DNA of 64,000 nt from Echinimonas agarilytica (GTDB lineage Bacteria > Pseudomonadota > Gammaproteobacteria > Enterobacterales > Neiellaceae). The stretch lies in the NCBI RefSeq assembly GCF_023703465.1, contig NZ_JAMQGP010000004.1, forward strand, positions 124,001 through 188,000. The letters are read 5' to 3'. The notes beneath the pieces were generated by a model that had not been told where the DNA came from, made no database searches, and saw nothing but the letters and a program-made list of their open reading frames with translations. The translations under genes and the position numbers were made by a program. Shown piece by piece: positions 8,246 to 18,805 of this stretch; positions within the stretch are counted from its first letter, which is position 1, and each line of letters opens with the position of its first letter.

Positions 8246-10212
8246 TCCTGCGACCATATTTTATCAAAAGTTGGCGAGATTATTTCTGCACCCAGTGAGT
8301 TTAAATGGTTATCGTCCAAGTAAATAGGGACACCATCTAATTCAGTAATGAAACCCTTGTCCGAAACCAAATATCTTAGAGGGTCTAGGATGTTAATGTC
8401 ACAAGATTGCTGAACACCTTGGATAACAGACCAAGTAAATGAATTTCTTTGCTGATAATTAGTTTCACTTAAATACAAATCAGGTTTATTTCCGAACATA
8501 CTTTTTCTAAGAACGTAATTATGAGCGTCTACCCCTATCTCTGGTATTGCTTTAACCCAGAAAACTGGCCTACGCTTTGAAAGCTCACACAAGTCGAGAG
8601 TTAAATTGCGACGAAAAGCATCCTTATAGCTGTCATTAAATTCCTTAAATCCGTTTATAAATGCATAAGGACGTTCAACTTCTGAGGCTTCATTAAACCC
8701 CAGTGGGTATAGATTTATACGAGAAATTATCACAACCGGTACATTATCATAAGCTCTAGACAACAGGTTATAAACACTATCCGTAAATTCTTGGCAGCGA
8801 CTTCTATTTTTTGCTCGGCTTTCAAATTCTCTGAAGGGAATACAGCCATACGCGCTCGCATTCATGATATGCTCTGCGTCCTTTCCTTTCATTTTACTAA
8901 GCGAAATTGCAACGCTTGGTAATATCGATTCAACGTGACTATCGCCTATCAATATAACTTCTACATCAGAAACTTCGAGTGTAATTGATGTACAAGTTTC
9001 TACATAACTGTCATACCTTACATCACAGGTATTGGCTATTGCATTCTTCAACGAACTTGGGTAATCATTATAAGACTTATCCTGATATTCAAATATAGAG
9101 AGTCCAATTTCAGAGAGTCGTTGTGGTAACCCTTTCGCCGTGTACACAAAAAATGAAAAAGCTAAACAACCCAGAAATAAAGCTGGTAAAGCCCAGAACC
9201 TAACATCGCTGACTTTGGCGTGCCTCATTTCATTGAATGGGGTTTCTACTAACCTGAAGCTAATCCAGCCCAGAATAACTGACAAAAGTATGCCTGGATA
9301 GATGAACCAATCACCAAGTTCAAAATGTTTATTGAGTACTACTACGGGCCAGTGCCACAAATATATTGAATAGGACCAGGTGCCTAATAACTGCATGCAC
9401 CTTGCGTTAATCAAGCTTGTATTTAAAGGGGATGAAACTAAAATCAACAAAGTTCCACATACAGGAAAGATCGTACCAAATCCGGGCCATGCATTCTCAT
9501 TGGAAAATGCAAACATTGAGCTTATGACAATTGCCATACCCACTATCGCATAATTCCTACTAAGAGCCACATGCCATCCCCTTAAGTACAACCAGGCCAC
9601 CCCTCCAGCCATTAGTTCCCAAGCCCTTGTCGGGAGATAGAAGTAGGACAAATCTGGCCATCTATCGCCCGAATATATAGAAAAAGACATCAACACGAAC
9701 GTTGCACACGCGAACATAACCTTGAAGTACTGCTTAGAACTCCATTTATCCAAGAACATCAGCACTAGGGGGTAAATAATATAAAACTGCCATTCAACCG
9801 ACAACGACCAGGTGTGCAATAGCCAGTTCTCACCTGAATTTGTTGCGAAATACCCCGCTTGTTTGGCAAAAAACACATTCGAAATAAAAGTTAGGCTCGT
9901 GATAGAATTGTGAGCTAAATTGATAAGCTCTGCAGGAGTGAAAAAAAACCATCCTAACAATAACGTACCCATGCACGTGAAGCACAAAGCAGGAACTAAA
10001 CGAAAAAATCTTGCTTTATAAAACCCAATGACGCTAAATTTTAAACTATCCCTCTGCTCGATTATTATTCCTGTCATTAAATAGCCAGATATAACAAAAA
10101 AAACATCTACTCCAACAAAGCCACTAGGTACCCAATCATTATTAAAATGATAGAATACGACTGACATCACTGATAGAGCACGCAGAAAATTGATGTCTTT
10201 ACGAAATTTCAA
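8242..10212 (-). CDS. OafA/YrhL-type O-acyltransferase with C-terminal SGNH domain
   Basis: The 656-aa protein starts with the acyltransferase-3 signature (RKDINFLRALSVMSVVFYHF, then GVDVFFVISGYL). About ten membrane helices follow to residue 350. The periplasmic C-terminal half is an SGNH hydrolase-like domain with the Ser block ILIGDSHVESILPS and the terminal Asp-His block YLDDNHLNSLGAEI. Proteins of this architecture O-acetylate O-antigen or other glycans. The start codon appears to be TTG at 10212, since the next ATG would delete the conserved first motif. It ends overlapping the fused glycosyltransferase gene. Confidence 0.9.
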   Translation of the reverse strand: MKFRKDINFLRALSVMSVVFYHFNNDWVPSGFVGVDVFFVISGYLMTGIIIEQRDSLKFSVIGFYKARFFRLVPALCFTCMGTLLLGWFFFTPAELINLAHNSITSLTFISNVFFAKQAGYFATNSGENWLLHTWSLSVEWQFYIIYPLVLMFLDKWSSKQYFKVMFACATFVLMSFSIYSGDRWPDLSYFYLPTRAWELMAGGVAWLYLRGWHVALSRNYAIVGMAIVISSMFAFSNENAWPGFGTIFPVCGTLLILVSSPLNTSLINARCMQLLGTWSYSIYLWHWPVVVLNKHFELGDWFIYPGILLSVILGWISFRLVETPFNEMRHAKVSDVRFWALPALFLGCLAFSFFVYTAKGLPQRLSEIGLSIFEYQDKSYNDYPSSLKNAIANTCDVRYDSYVETCTSITLEVSDVEVILIGDSHVESILPSVAISLSKMKGKDAEHIMNASAYGCIPFREFESRAKNRSRCQEFTDSVYNLLSRAYDNVPVVIISRINLYPLGFNEASEVERPYAFINGFKEFNDSYKDAFRRNLTLDLCELSKRRPVFWVKAIPEIGVDAHNYVLRKSMFGNKPDLYLSETNYQQRNSFTWSVIQGVQQSCDINILDPLRYLVSDKGFITELDGVPIYLDDNHLNSLGAEIISPTFDKIWSQE

Positions 10213-10247
10213 TATAATTCAACCCTTTAAAATGTTATCGAAAAACA

Positions 10248-11165
10248 TCATCTATAAAATAATTTAAGCTTCTTAAAAGCCGAATACAAAAACTGCTCCA
10301 AGTATCTTAGTATATTATAAAGGCTCTTCTTTTCAGATATATCAAGGCACTTACTATAAAATATTCGTCTTTTTTGAAATACTGTTAAATTATTAGATTC
10401 TAGCAATCTTTTATATAGCTTGACAAAATCTGACTTTAACATAGGGTTGAGGCTACTGCCCACAGGAGCGCTCACACCTGAATCACTATATTTTATTGAA
10501 ACAAAGTCACAGAATTTTATATTTATGTTATTTTCCAGTGCTTTAAGAAAAAACGGATAATCCTCCAGCAACCTGTAATTTTCATCGAAACCTCCGAGCT
10601 CATCGTATATTTTCTTCGTAAAGCAAACACTAGCCCCCGATATAATATTCCCTTTAGTAGCAATATATTTGTATAGATTAAGTTCATTTTTTTCTTTAAA
10701 AAGGGGTTTAAAATTATCTGAAGGCTCTATTCGCATTTCTTTTGTCAATGACTTATCGCAAACGGAGCGCTTTGTAGTAATTATTTGGCTAGCACCAGTT
10801 TCAAACTCTCTTGTCACTTTAGATAAAACAGAGTTGTCATAAAAAGCATCATCAGCACTTAATATTACTATAATATCCGATTCTGTACGATTTATTGCTC
10901 TATTGAACGATGCAACAGTCCCTATATTACTTTCATTGATATTAATAGCCGTTCTTACGCGACTTCCCTGACTCCATTTCTCTACTGTGGACTGTACGAA
11001 TTTATAATTAAAATCATGCGTCCCATCATCTGTAATGGAGAATTCAACTTCTCCGACCGTCTCTAGATTTTGTTTAAACACAGACGCAATGCAGTTCTCT
11101 AACAAATCCCAATTATTATATGTAAGAGTTACAATAGCTAAAGATGGCTTTTTCGACTCACTCAT
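10248..11165 (-). CDS. GT2-family glycosyltransferase
   Basis: The 305-aa GT-A transferase begins SLAIVTLTYNNWDLLENCIASVF. It has an SITDDGTHD nucleotide-binding acidic motif and a DXD-like ILSADDAFYD. The acceptor-side block is ISGASVCFTKKIYDELGGFDENYRLLEDYPFFLKA, which contains the usual E/D-D-Y pattern. Its ATG overlaps the wzx stop as ATGA. It would add one sugar of the repeat unit on the cytoplasmic side. The C-terminal basic, hydrophobic tail (FLYSAFKKLKLFYR) could hold it at the membrane. Donor unknown. Confidence 0.86.
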   Translation of the reverse strand: MSESKKPSLAIVTLTYNNWDLLENCIASVFKQNLETVGEVEFSITDDGTHDFNYKFVQSTVEKWSQGSRVRTAININESNIGTVASFNRAINRTESDIIVILSADDAFYDNSVLSKVTREFETGASQIITTKRSVCDKSLTKEMRIEPSDNFKPLFKEKNELNLYKYIATKGNIISGASVCFTKKIYDELGGFDENYRLLEDYPFFLKALENNINIKFCDFVSIKYSDSGVSAPVGSSLNPMLKSDFVKLYKRLLESNNLTVFQKRRIFYSKCLDISEKKSLYNILRYLEQFLYSAFKKLKLFYR

Positions 11166-12676
11166 AACCTATTCCCAAAGACTCCAAAAGCAATCTCTTT
11201 AAGCTGATGATATTTCGTTAATAGAAGTTTAATTTTCGAAGAGTTCACATTTAGAGTTCCCAACTTCTCTAGCGAATAACATATAAATATCAATGAAACC
11301 GCAGATCCGACAAGCAAAGAAAGCAGTGAAGAATAAAAACCTGTAAAAATTATTAAAATCGAGGCTAACAGTAGCCAAATAGATAGAACTTTATTCTCTC
11401 GACTAAAACCAAACCCCCACAAACCTATTACAATTCTATAAATCAAAAGAAAGTAAATAAAATAACTCACTGCAAAAGCGTAGCCTGTACTATTAACCCC
11501 CCAGAACTCGAAACCTAAATATACCAATGACACATAGAGAACATTCCATATTACTTCTGTCGCCAAGAACAGTACACTCTTAGCCTTAGCCAAGATTACA
11601 AAAGCTAAAGCCCAGCTGATTAACTTGAATACATCTCCTAGTATTTGCCACCTTAGAATCTCTGATGCAGAACGAAATTCAGATGAGTACAAAAGTTCAA
11701 TAATGTATTCAGAAAAAGTTAACATTATAATGAAAACCGGTGCGGCAAACATTATAGCTATTTGAGTTTGATCATTTATTAATGAAGTAACTTTGTTTTT
11801 ATTCTGGATTACTTCTGTCAACCTCGGAAAGTAATCAGTTCCCATAGACGCAAGAATAAAACCAACGTAAGTTATAGATATTGCCCAAGATGCTTGAAAT
11901 ATTCCGACAGATTCTGCTCCGTAGTTTTCCATTATCAGGTATCTCACCAAAAACTGGTTCCCGGTAGTTATCACTCCCGAAAGCATAAATACTACACCTA
12001 ATGACAGCATTAACTTGAAGCGACTGAAAAAATCAGTAAAAGATGCTCTATTGTCACTATTAAAGCTTAATTTTGGTGTATATTTATACGCAATTAGGCA
12101 TGTAATAATCGGTACAAAAATCACAAATATGGGAATGCTTTGTTTACCATAAAGCCAGATAGTTAGACAGCCCAACACCGCGGAAATAATCGAAGAGTAC
12201 ACTTTGACTTTAGCCAACTGCGGTATTAGCCTAAGGCCTTGCAGCTGGGCCGTTTGAGATGCTCCAATTAATGCAAAAAAGACTCCTATGCTAATTAATT
12301 TAACATCAAATGAACTAACGCTACCGTTAAACACATAGCCTGCAATCTGATGAGAAAATATAAGACCTATAGATAACCCTAACAAGCCTAATACAAGATG
12401 CACAGAAAACAGCGTAAACCTGACTGTATAAAATAACTTTCCGTCATTCAAATCAGCTGCCAGTTGCCTTGCCCCAGACGTACGTAAGCCAAGCCCCAAC
12501 GCTGTAGACCATGCCACCATGATCGATGTCAATAATCCCGCAACGCCGACACCTACAGGCCCAAATAATAGTGCTAAAAATTTTATCTTCAGCAAACCAG
12601 CTACTATTGACAGAAAAGATGCTCCACCTATCAAAGATGTCGCTCGAAGTATTTCCTTCTGGTTAGCATTACTCAC
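11162..12676 (-). CDS. wzx: Wzx-type O-antigen flippase (MOP superfamily)
   Basis: The 504-aa protein has about twelve to fourteen hydrophobic helices. It shows the polysaccharide-transporter N-terminus (EILRATSLIGGASFLSIVAGLLKIKFLALLFGPVGVG). It moves undecaprenyl-linked repeat units across the inner membrane before Wzy polymerises them. The start is GTG 12676 with GGAG about nine bases upstream. The next GT2 gene overlaps its stop. It most resembles the O-antigen translocase branch found beside Fuc3N/Qui3N gene sets, which fits the neighbouring aminotransferase, formyltransferase and ketoisomerase. The symbol is functional rather than a proof of substrate. Confidence 0.88.
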   Translation of the reverse strand: MSNANQKEILRATSLIGGASFLSIVAGLLKIKFLALLFGPVGVGVAGLLTSIMVAWSTALGLGLRTSGARQLAADLNDGKLFYTVRFTLFSVHLVLGLLGLSIGLIFSHQIAGYVFNGSVSSFDVKLISIGVFFALIGASQTAQLQGLRLIPQLAKVKVYSSIISAVLGCLTIWLYGKQSIPIFVIFVPIITCLIAYKYTPKLSFNSDNRASFTDFFSRFKLMLSLGVVFMLSGVITTGNQFLVRYLIMENYGAESVGIFQASWAISITYVGFILASMGTDYFPRLTEVIQNKNKVTSLINDQTQIAIMFAAPVFIIMLTFSEYIIELLYSSEFRSASEILRWQILGDVFKLISWALAFVILAKAKSVLFLATEVIWNVLYVSLVYLGFEFWGVNSTGYAFAVSYFIYFLLIYRIVIGLWGFGFSRENKVLSIWLLLASILIIFTGFYSSLLSLLVGSAVSLIFICYSLEKLGTLNVNSSKIKLLLTKYHQLKEIAFGVFGNRL

Positions 12677-12699
12677 AAACTAAGTCTCCAAGTACTCAC

Positions 12700-13800
12700 T
12701 CAATAGAAGCTATTACATGCATCGATTACCTTGGAAACCTCAACATCAGTTAAAATAGGACTAATAGGCAAGCTCAATACTGTTGAATGGAGACTTTCTG
12801 CAACAGGTAACTGTTTTTGCTGAAATTCGGGATATGCAGGTTGTTGATGAGGTGGGACTGGATAATGAATTAAAGTTTCAATGCCACTATCGGCTAAATG
12901 CTGTTGAAATCTATCACGCTCGTTTACATTGACAACAAATAAATGCCAAACGTGTGATTTTTCATCAAAAACTTGGGGTAAGTTTACAAGCTGATTATTT
13001 ATTTCTTTTAAATAACGAAAGGCCACTTGCCGCCTTTCACTAATTTCCTGATCTAAAAATTTCAGCTTCACCCTCAACATTGCGGCCTGAATTTCATCTA
13101 ATCTACTGTTAGCTCCTTTATAAACATTGACATATTTTTCCTTAGAACCATAATTTCTTAAAATTCGCACTGTTTCCATTAAGTTTACATCATTTGTCGT
13201 AACAGCTCCCCCATCTCCAAGCGCACCTAAGTTTTTACCTGGATAGAAACTAAAGCCCGCCGCATCACCTAGCCCCCCAACTTTTATCCCAAAATACTCA
13301 GCGCCATGGGCCTGAGCACAGTCCTCTATGAGCTTTAGACCAAATTTTTCACTCAATGATGCTATTTCTTTAATCTCTGTAACTTGACCATACAAGTGAA
13401 CTACTAAAATCCCTCTAGTCTTGTCACTAATAGCTTTCTCAATATTTTCTGCGCTAATATTAAATGTGGCAGGATTTGGTTCCACAAGAACAGGTTTCAG
13501 GCCACTCCTAGAAATTGCCAAGATAGATGCTATGTACGTATTAGATGGCACTATGATTTCATCACCATACTTAAAGATTCCCATCTCTATATATGCTTGA
13601 AATATTAGGACTAAAGCATCTAAACCATTCGCAACACCCGCGCAAAATTTCGTATCACAATAATTTGAAAATTCTTTTTCAAAGCTTTCGACCTCTCTTC
13701 CCAAAATGTACCATCCGGAATCAATAACCCTAGAACATGCACTCTTAAGTTCAGCTTGATATCTTGTGTTAACTGCAGTCAAATCGAGAAATTTGATCAT
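12700..13800 (-). CDS. DegT/DnrJ/EryC1 PLP aminotransferase (FdtB/QdtB type, C3 sugar transamination)
   Basis: The 366-aa sugar aminotransferase carries the Schiff-base lysine at K189 ([17 protein letters not shown]) and the PLP-contacting acid at D160 (EDCAQAHG). The N-terminus ([15 protein letters not shown]) matches enzymes that put an amino group on C3 of dTDP-3-keto-6-deoxyhexose. It lies between the ketoisomerase/formyltransferase pair and wzx, with an ATGA overlap to the formyltransferase. The product would be dTDP-Fuc3N or dTDP-Qui3N; sequence alone does not decide. Glutamate is the usual amino donor. Confidence 0.92.
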   Translation of the reverse strand: MIKFLDLTAVNTRYQAELKSACSRVIDSGWYILGREVESFEKEFSNYCDTKFCAGVANGLDALVLIFQAYIEMGIFKYGDEIIVPSNTYIASILAISRSGLKPVLVEPNPATFNISAENIEKAISDKTRGILVVHLYGQVTEIKEIASLSEKFGLKLIEDCAQAHGAEYFGIKVGGLGDAAGFSFYPGKNLGALGDGGAVTTNDVNLMETVRILRNYGSKEKYVNVYKGANSRLDEIQAAMLRVKLKFLDQEISERRQVAFRYLKEINNQLVNLPQVFDEKSHVWHLFVVNVNERDRFQQHLADSGIETLIHYPVPPHQQPAYPEFQQKQLPVAESLHSTVLSLPISPILTDVEVSKVIDACNSFY

Positions 13801-15011
13801 TTATCTTTACTCTTAGTTAAAAAGACTCTTGCCAAAATATCATTTGAACCATCCATATAGTCATGGATAGTTTTACCGGAGTAATCCGCAATATCGGCTT
13901 TAGCTCCTTCAGAAATCAAATAAACCATTAGATCGAAATCACCTTGTTCGACACAATAATTTTTTGCGTACATTAATACAGTCGTGCCATTCACATTTTG
14001 GTCATTTACATTTGCACCAATATCGACGAGATATGACACAGTTTCTAACTGGCCATTATAAGCCGCAACTATTATTGCCCCCCATCCTTTTTCATTTTTT
14101 TCGAACAGTAAAGAAGGGTTCAACTCAAGTATCCTTATCACTGAAGGAAGGTTACCTGACGCAGCCTCCTTGAGCAGTAAGTCTAGCTCATCGACTATCA
14201 ACATTACGTCATAGTCCACAGTAGACACTTTGAGAAAACTTTCAGCCTCCTCCAAAACTACTCCTGGCCGGCATTCACTTTTAGAGTTCAGGATCTTACA
14301 AAACGATATACTCTTTCCTTTAAATTTTAACAGTTGATAACACCTAAAAGAAAAAGCCCTAACATTATTATAAACTTGCCACGCTGTCCTATTTAAATCT
14401 AATGATAATTTACTATAGTCAATGCTCGACTTTGAAAAATACGTGCTACCTTCATAATTTTGACGTTCTGCTACATAACTATTATTTATCAAACTTTCTA
14501 AATTATTTTTTACTAGTTCGACCCCTACATCTACGTAATTCAGATATAATAAACGGGCGTTCATGATGTTATTTATACATATCTTTCTTTGATCTATTAT
14601 ATCTCCGGTATCAATCCCCGAATCAATACTATGCAGAGAGACTCCACTATAAGACTGACCATGCAAAAGAGGCAGAGCAGACGTATACATTCCTTTATAC
14701 ATAGGAAGATAAGAGAAATGAATATTAAACAATCCTACACAGGAGAATTTTTCAGGAGCAATAATTTTGTCAAATTCCAAGGAAAGAAATATAGAATTTG
14801 AAAGCAAAAAACTCTCATCGAGAGTTATCATTTCCACCTTATTATCTTTACAAAATTTTTTTAAGGAACGCTGCCAGCTATGTTTACCATCATCCGATTG
14901 AGCTGGTATTACTTTGATATTTAATTTGGCGTATTCAACCAACAAATACTCAATAACTTGAACTGGCAGTTCATTTTTTCCAGCAATAATTATAGTGCTG
15001 ACCTTACTCAT
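13797..15011 (-). CDS. sugar N-formyltransferase with C-terminal ankyrin repeats (QdtF/FdtF-like)
   Basis: The 404-aa protein has an N-terminal formyltransferase domain with the catalytic triad of the GART/Fmt fold: N96 and H98 (FNIHFSYLP), and D134 in [12 protein letters not shown]. From about residue 270 it carries ankyrin repeats ([27 protein letters not shown] and a following NGTTVLMYA repeat). This layout matches the characterised QdtF of Providencia alcalifaciens O40, where the ankyrin part binds a second dTDP-sugar. It should move a formyl group from N10-formyl-THF to the C3 amine. Flanking by the aminotransferase and ketoisomerase supports this. It is not the housekeeping tRNA enzyme. 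Confidence 0.88.
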   Translation of the reverse strand: MSKVSTIIIAGKNELPVQVIEYLLVEYAKLNIKVIPAQSDDGKHSWQRSLKKFCKDNKVEMITLDESFLLSNSIFLSLEFDKIIAPEKFSCVGLFNIHFSYLPMYKGMYTSALPLLHGQSYSGVSLHSIDSGIDTGDIIDQRKICINNIMNARLLYLNYVDVGVELVKNNLESLINNSYVAERQNYEGSTYFSKSSIDYSKLSLDLNRTAWQVYNNVRAFSFRCYQLLKFKGKSISFCKILNSKSECRPGVVLEEAESFLKVSTVDYDVMLIVDELDLLLKEAASGNLPSVIRILELNPSLLFEKNEKGWGAIIVAAYNGQLETVSYLVDIGANVNDQNVNGTTVLMYAKNYCVEQGDFDLMVYLISEGAKADIADYSGKTIHDYMDGSNDILARVFLTKSKDK

Positions 15012-15405
15012 CTGAAATTAACCCCAAGAACTTGTCATAATCCCTAATATAATCATTCTCATCATAATACGCATCGGCCAATACAAGTAGAACGCAATCC
15101 TCCGAAAAGTCAGTCATTTCCCTCCAAATAAAAGAATCAATCATAAGCCCTTGAGCAGGGTTATCAAGTAGCACATCAACTTTCTCTTTACCATCATCTA
15201 GTAAAAACCTGCAAGATCCTTTCACTGCAATTGCAAGTTGCTTCAATTCCTTGTGAGCATGAAACCCTCTAGTTACAGATTCCTTTGTATTAAAAACATA
15301 ATACACTCGTTTTATTTGAAAAGGGATATTCAAAGACTGTTCTAATGATACCAGCGCGCCCCTTTCGTCACCATGACTTTGAAGCTGAATTAGATTAACA
15401 TTCAT
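15004..15405 (-). CDS. dTDP-4-keto-6-deoxyglucose 3,4-ketoisomerase (FdtA/QdtA, cupin)
   Basis: The 133-aa cupin shows the family core IPFQIKRVYYVFNT, RGFHAHKELKQLAIAVKGSCRFLLDDG and the C-terminal YYDENDYIRDYDKFL. It moves the keto group of dTDP-4-keto-6-deoxyglucose from C4 to C3, supplying the aminotransferase substrate. FdtA and QdtA give opposite C4 stereochemistry. Here R15 (DERGAL) resembles FdtA and R95 (IWREM) resembles QdtA, so the product is left open. It is the first gene of the polysaccharide operon, starting about 200 bp after guaA, and overlaps the next gene by 8 bp. Confidence 0.93.
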   Translation of the reverse strand: MNVNLIQLQSHGDERGALVSLEQSLNIPFQIKRVYYVFNTKESVTRGFHAHKELKQLAIAVKGSCRFLLDDGKEKVDVLLDNPAQGLMIDSFIWREMTDFSEDCVLLVLADAYYDENDYIRDYDKFLGLISDE

Positions 15406-15606
15406 CTCTTACGACCAATTTAGTTCTACAAATTGACAAAAAATTAGTAGCCTATTTTAAATGAGCACTAGAAATAGCTCTCGCTAAAAATTTGTGACTA
15501 CTATACACCTCGTTTAAATCTCATATAGCGGCTGAGATTCAACTATTTTATTAGCAACAAACTACTTTTCCGAAAAACATATTATTTCAATAATAAAAAA
15601 TTGCAA
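15406..15606 (-). other. A+T-rich gap between guaA and the polysaccharide operon
   Basis: This 201-bp stretch separates the guaA stop from the first polysaccharide gene. Just past guaA there is a weak A+T stem (TATTAT/ATAATA) followed by a short T-run, which could be a poor terminator. No convincing -35/-10 pair, ops element or JUMPstart-like sequence was found on the minus strand. The operon promoter probably lies here, because transcription of the locus must start at or before the ketoisomerase gene, unless it reads through from guaA. Confidence 0.4.
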
Positions 15607-17184
15607 TTACTCCCACTCAATCGTGGCGGGTGGTTTGCCTGAAATATCATAAACTACGCGTGAGATTCCGTCGATTTCGTTGATGATTCGGTTCGATACT
15701 TTCCCTAGGAAATCGTAAGGTAAGTGCGCCCAAATGGCAGTCATGAAGTCGATGGTTTCAACCGCACGTAAAGATACCACCCAGTCATATTTGCGTCCGT
15801 CGCCCATCACGCCCACTGAGCGTACGGGTAGGAATACAGTGAACGCTTGACTGACCTTGTGGTAAAGCTCTGCGGCATGGAGCTCTTCAATGAAGATCGC
15901 ATCGGCGCGGCGCAGTAAGTCACAGTATTCCTTTTTCACTTCACCTAACACACGCACGCCTAAGCCTGGCCCTGGGAATGGATGGCGGTAGAGCATGTTG
16001 TATGGCAGGCCTAATTCTAGGCCAATCTTGCGTACTTCGTCTTTGAACAACTCACGCAGCGGCTCGACTAAGCCCATTTCCATATCATCGGGCAAGCCAC
16101 CTACATTGTGGTGAGATTTAATGACATGCGCTTTACCTGTTTTAGATGCAGCGGATTCAATCACATCTGGATAGATAGTGCCTTGCGCCAGCCATTTCAC
16201 GTCTTTTACTTTTTTGGCCTCTTCATCAAACACATCGATAAAGACATGACCAATAATCTTACGCTTGGCTTCGGGGTCGGCTTCGCCCGCTAAGGCGTCT
16301 AAGAAACGATCTTCGGCTTTCACATGAACAATGTTCAGGCCAAAATGGTCTCCAAACATTTCCATGACTTGCTCACCTTCGTTGAGGCGTAATAGGCCGT
16401 TATCAACGAATACGCACGTTAAACGGTCGCCAATGGCGCGGTGTAAGAGCATGGCTACAACAGAGCTATCGACTCCACCGGACAACCCCAGAATGACGTT
16501 GTTGTCGCCCACTTGCTCGCGGATTTTTACAATTGCATTTTCAATGATAGACGCTGATGTCCATAACTTGTCACATTGGCAAATATTCAACACAAAGTGC
16601 TCTAAAATCCGCATGCCTTGACGTGTATGTGTCACTTCTGGATGAAATTGCACACCGTAGAAATTGCGCGCTTCATCGGCCATGGCCGCAAAGGGGCAAG
16701 ACGGCGTTTGAGCAACCGTGGTAAAACCTTCTGGAATCGATGCAACTTTGTCGCCGTGACTCATCCAAACGTCAAGTAAGGCATTGCCGTTATCATTTAC
16801 TTGATCTTCAATGGCATCGAGCAATGCGCTTTTAGCCACTAATTCAACCTGTGCGTAACCGAATTCTCGATGCTCAGAGCCTTGCACTGAACCACCGAGT
16901 TGATGCGCCATGGTTTGCATGCCGTAACAAATACCAAACACGGGAACACCGGCGTTAAATACATATTCAGGCGCACGTGGCGAACCATTCTCGGTAACGC
17001 TTTCTGGACCACCGGAAAGAATAATGCCCTGCGGATTAAATTCGCGAATGTCTTCTTCGGTGACATCCCACGCCCAAAGTTCACAATAAACGCCTAATTC
17101 ACGAATACGTCGTGCGATTAATTGGGTGTACTGGGAGCCAAAATCTAAAATTAGGATTTTATGGTCGTGGATGTCTCTGCTCAT
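15607..17184 (-). CDS. guaA: GMP synthase (glutamine-hydrolysing)
   Basis: This enzyme converts XMP to GMP using ATP and ammonia from glutamine. The 525-aa length is standard. The class-I amidotransferase domain has the nucleophile C86 (GICYGMQ) and the His-Glu pair in [10 protein letters not shown]. The ATP-pyrophosphatase domain has the P-loop [11 protein letters not shown]. The C-terminal dimerisation domain ends [12 protein letters not shown], as in most GuaA proteins. It lies 79 bp downstream of guaB in the same direction, the classic guaBA arrangement, with a possible terminator/attenuator hairpin between them. Confidence 0.99.
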   Translation of the reverse strand: MSRDIHDHKILILDFGSQYTQLIARRIRELGVYCELWAWDVTEEDIREFNPQGIILSGGPESVTENGSPRAPEYVFNAGVPVFGICYGMQTMAHQLGGSVQGSEHREFGYAQVELVAKSALLDAIEDQVNDNGNALLDVWMSHGDKVASIPEGFTTVAQTPSCPFAAMADEARNFYGVQFHPEVTHTRQGMRILEHFVLNICQCDKLWTSASIIENAIVKIREQVGDNNVILGLSGGVDSSVVAMLLHRAIGDRLTCVFVDNGLLRLNEGEQVMEMFGDHFGLNIVHVKAEDRFLDALAGEADPEAKRKIIGHVFIDVFDEEAKKVKDVKWLAQGTIYPDVIESAASKTGKAHVIKSHHNVGGLPDDMEMGLVEPLRELFKDEVRKIGLELGLPYNMLYRHPFPGPGLGVRVLGEVKKEYCDLLRRADAIFIEELHAAELYHKVSQAFTVFLPVRSVGVMGDGRKYDWVVSLRAVETIDFMTAIWAHLPYDFLGKVSNRIINEIDGISRVVYDISGKPPATIEWE

Positions 17185-17209
17185 AGTGCGAAAATTCTCT
17201 TAGTATTTT

Positions 17210-17242
17210 AAAAACAAAAACGAGGACGAACCCGTCGTCCCC
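17210..17242 (-). terminator. hairpin with T-tract between guaB and guaA
   Basis: On the minus strand an 8-bp stem (arms at 17235-17242 and 17222-17229, one G-U pair, 5-nt loop) is followed by two T-runs. It sits just after the guaB stop. It could terminate part of the transcripts and lower guaA expression relative to guaB, or act as a 3' stabiliser. Confidence 0.7.
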
Positions 17243-17263
17243 GTGACTTGTTAATGCGTTGGA

Positions 17264-18727
17264 TTAACCTAAACGGTAATTCGGTGCTTCTTTGGTAATG
17301 GTCACATCGTGAACATGTGATTCGCCCATGCCTGCACTCGAAATTTTCACAAATTCCGCTTTGGTTCGAAGCGCGTCAATGGTGCCACAACCGGTCAAGC
17401 CCATGCATGAGCGTAAGCCGCCCATTTGCTGATGAATAATACCTGTTAGTGTGCCTTTGTAAGGAATACGCCCTTCAATGCCTTCTGGAACTAATTTGTC
17501 AGCCGCGTTATCGGTCTGGAAGTAGCGGTCAGATGAACCTTTAGACATTGCGCCTAATGAACCCATGCCACGATAGCTTTTGAACGCTCGGCCTTGATAG
17601 AGCTCAATTTCACCGGGTGCTTCATCCGTACCAGCAAACATAGAGCCCACCATCACACAGGCAGCGCCCGCAGCAATAGCTTTAGCAATATCACCGGAGA
17701 AACGAATACCACCGTCGGCAATCACTGGAATACCGCGCCCTTCCAATGCTGCAACAGCATCAGATACCGCGGTAATTTGGGGTACACCCACACCTGTGAC
17801 GATACGAGTGGTACAAATTGAGCCTGGGCCGATGCCCACTTTTACGGCGTCACAGCCTGCGTCGGCTAGCGCAATTGCGCCTTTACCTGTTGCAACGTTA
17901 CCGCCAATAATTTGAACATGCGGGAATGCATCTTTGGTGGCGCGAATACGGTCTAATACGCCTTGCGAATGGCCGTGGCTTGAGTCTACCAGCAACACAT
18001 CAACACCCGCTTCAACCAATGCAGCAACACGTTCTTCGTTGCCCTCACCGGCACCAACGGCGGCTCCTACAAGTAAGCGCCCTGATTCATCTTTACATGC
18101 GTTTGGCTTACGTTCGGCTTTTTTAAAGTCTTTTACGGTGATCATGCCGCGCAACTTAAAGTCTTCGCTGACTACCAAAATTTTCTCGATGCGGTGTTCG
18201 TGCATGAGATGCTGCACGTCTTCACGCTTGGTGCTTTCTAGCACGGTCACGAGCTTTTCTTTGGGTGTCATGATGTCTTGAACGGTTTTGTTTAAATCGC
18301 GCTCAAAACGAACATCACGGCTAGTTACAATACCCACAAGGTCATTGCCAGCGTTGACAACAGGAAAGCCTGAAAAGCCATGTTCTTGTTGCAAAGCAAT
18401 AAGCTCACCCAGTGGCAAATGAGGGCCAACGGTGACAGGAGAATCAACCATACCACTTTCGTATTTTTTAACTTTACGAACTTGGTCTGCCTGCGTTTCA
18501 ATAGGCATGTTTTTGTGAATAAATCCGATTCCGCCTTCCTGGGCTAATGCGATCGCTAAACGCGCTTCGGTTACCGTATCCATGGCAGCAGAAAGCATTG
18601 GAATATTTAATTCAATGGTCTTAGTAAGACGGGTACGAAGGCACGCTGTATTAGGCAGCACTTCGGAGTGGGCTGGGACTAGCAGGACGTCGTCAAACGT
18701 CAATGCATCTTTAGCAATTCTTAGCAT
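17264..18727 (-). CDS. guaB: inosine-5'-monophosphate dehydrogenase
   Basis: This enzyme oxidises IMP to XMP with NAD, the committed step of guanine nucleotide synthesis. The start is ATG 18727 ([21 protein letters not shown]), which gives the usual 487 aa. A longer frame upstream lacks family similarity and overlaps the promoter. The TIM barrel is interrupted by two CBS domains (about residues 90-205). The catalytic loop GPGSICTTR and the flap region ([10 protein letters not shown]-like, here [13 protein letters not shown]) are both present. guaA follows downstream. Confidence 0.98.
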   Translation of the reverse strand: MLRIAKDALTFDDVLLVPAHSEVLPNTACLRTRLTKTIELNIPMLSAAMDTVTEARLAIALAQEGGIGFIHKNMPIETQADQVRKVKKYESGMVDSPVTVGPHLPLGELIALQQEHGFSGFPVVNAGNDLVGIVTSRDVRFERDLNKTVQDIMTPKEKLVTVLESTKREDVQHLMHEHRIEKILVVSEDFKLRGMITVKDFKKAERKPNACKDESGRLLVGAAVGAGEGNEERVAALVEAGVDVLLVDSSHGHSQGVLDRIRATKDAFPHVQIIGGNVATGKGAIALADAGCDAVKVGIGPGSICTTRIVTGVGVPQITAVSDAVAALEGRGIPVIADGGIRFSGDIAKAIAAGAACVMVGSMFAGTDEAPGEIELYQGRAFKSYRGMGSLGAMSKGSSDRYFQTDNAADKLVPEGIEGRIPYKGTLTGIIHQQMGGLRSCMGLTGCGTIDALRTKAEFVKISSAGMGESHVHDVTITKEAPNYRLG

Positions 18728-18776
18728 GGCGCAACTCTTAAACCTAAACAAATGACGGTAAATTGGTTGCGGCCGT

Positions 18777-18805
18777 ATTCTACCGACAAGCCCCGTCTTA
18801 AACAA
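18777..18805 (-). promoter_or_regulatory. likely sigma70 promoter of guaBA
   Basis: On the minus strand TTGTTT (18805-18800) and TAGAAT (18782-18777) are separated by 17 bases, about 50 bp upstream of the guaB ATG. The segment falls within the out-of-family N-terminal extension of the longer frame, which supports the shorter guaB start. Confidence 0.6.

Noticed and set aside
13797-15011. Housekeeping methionyl-tRNA formyltransferase
   Set aside because: It carries ankyrin repeats, lacks a neighbouring def gene and lies with a sugar aminotransferase and ketoisomerase.
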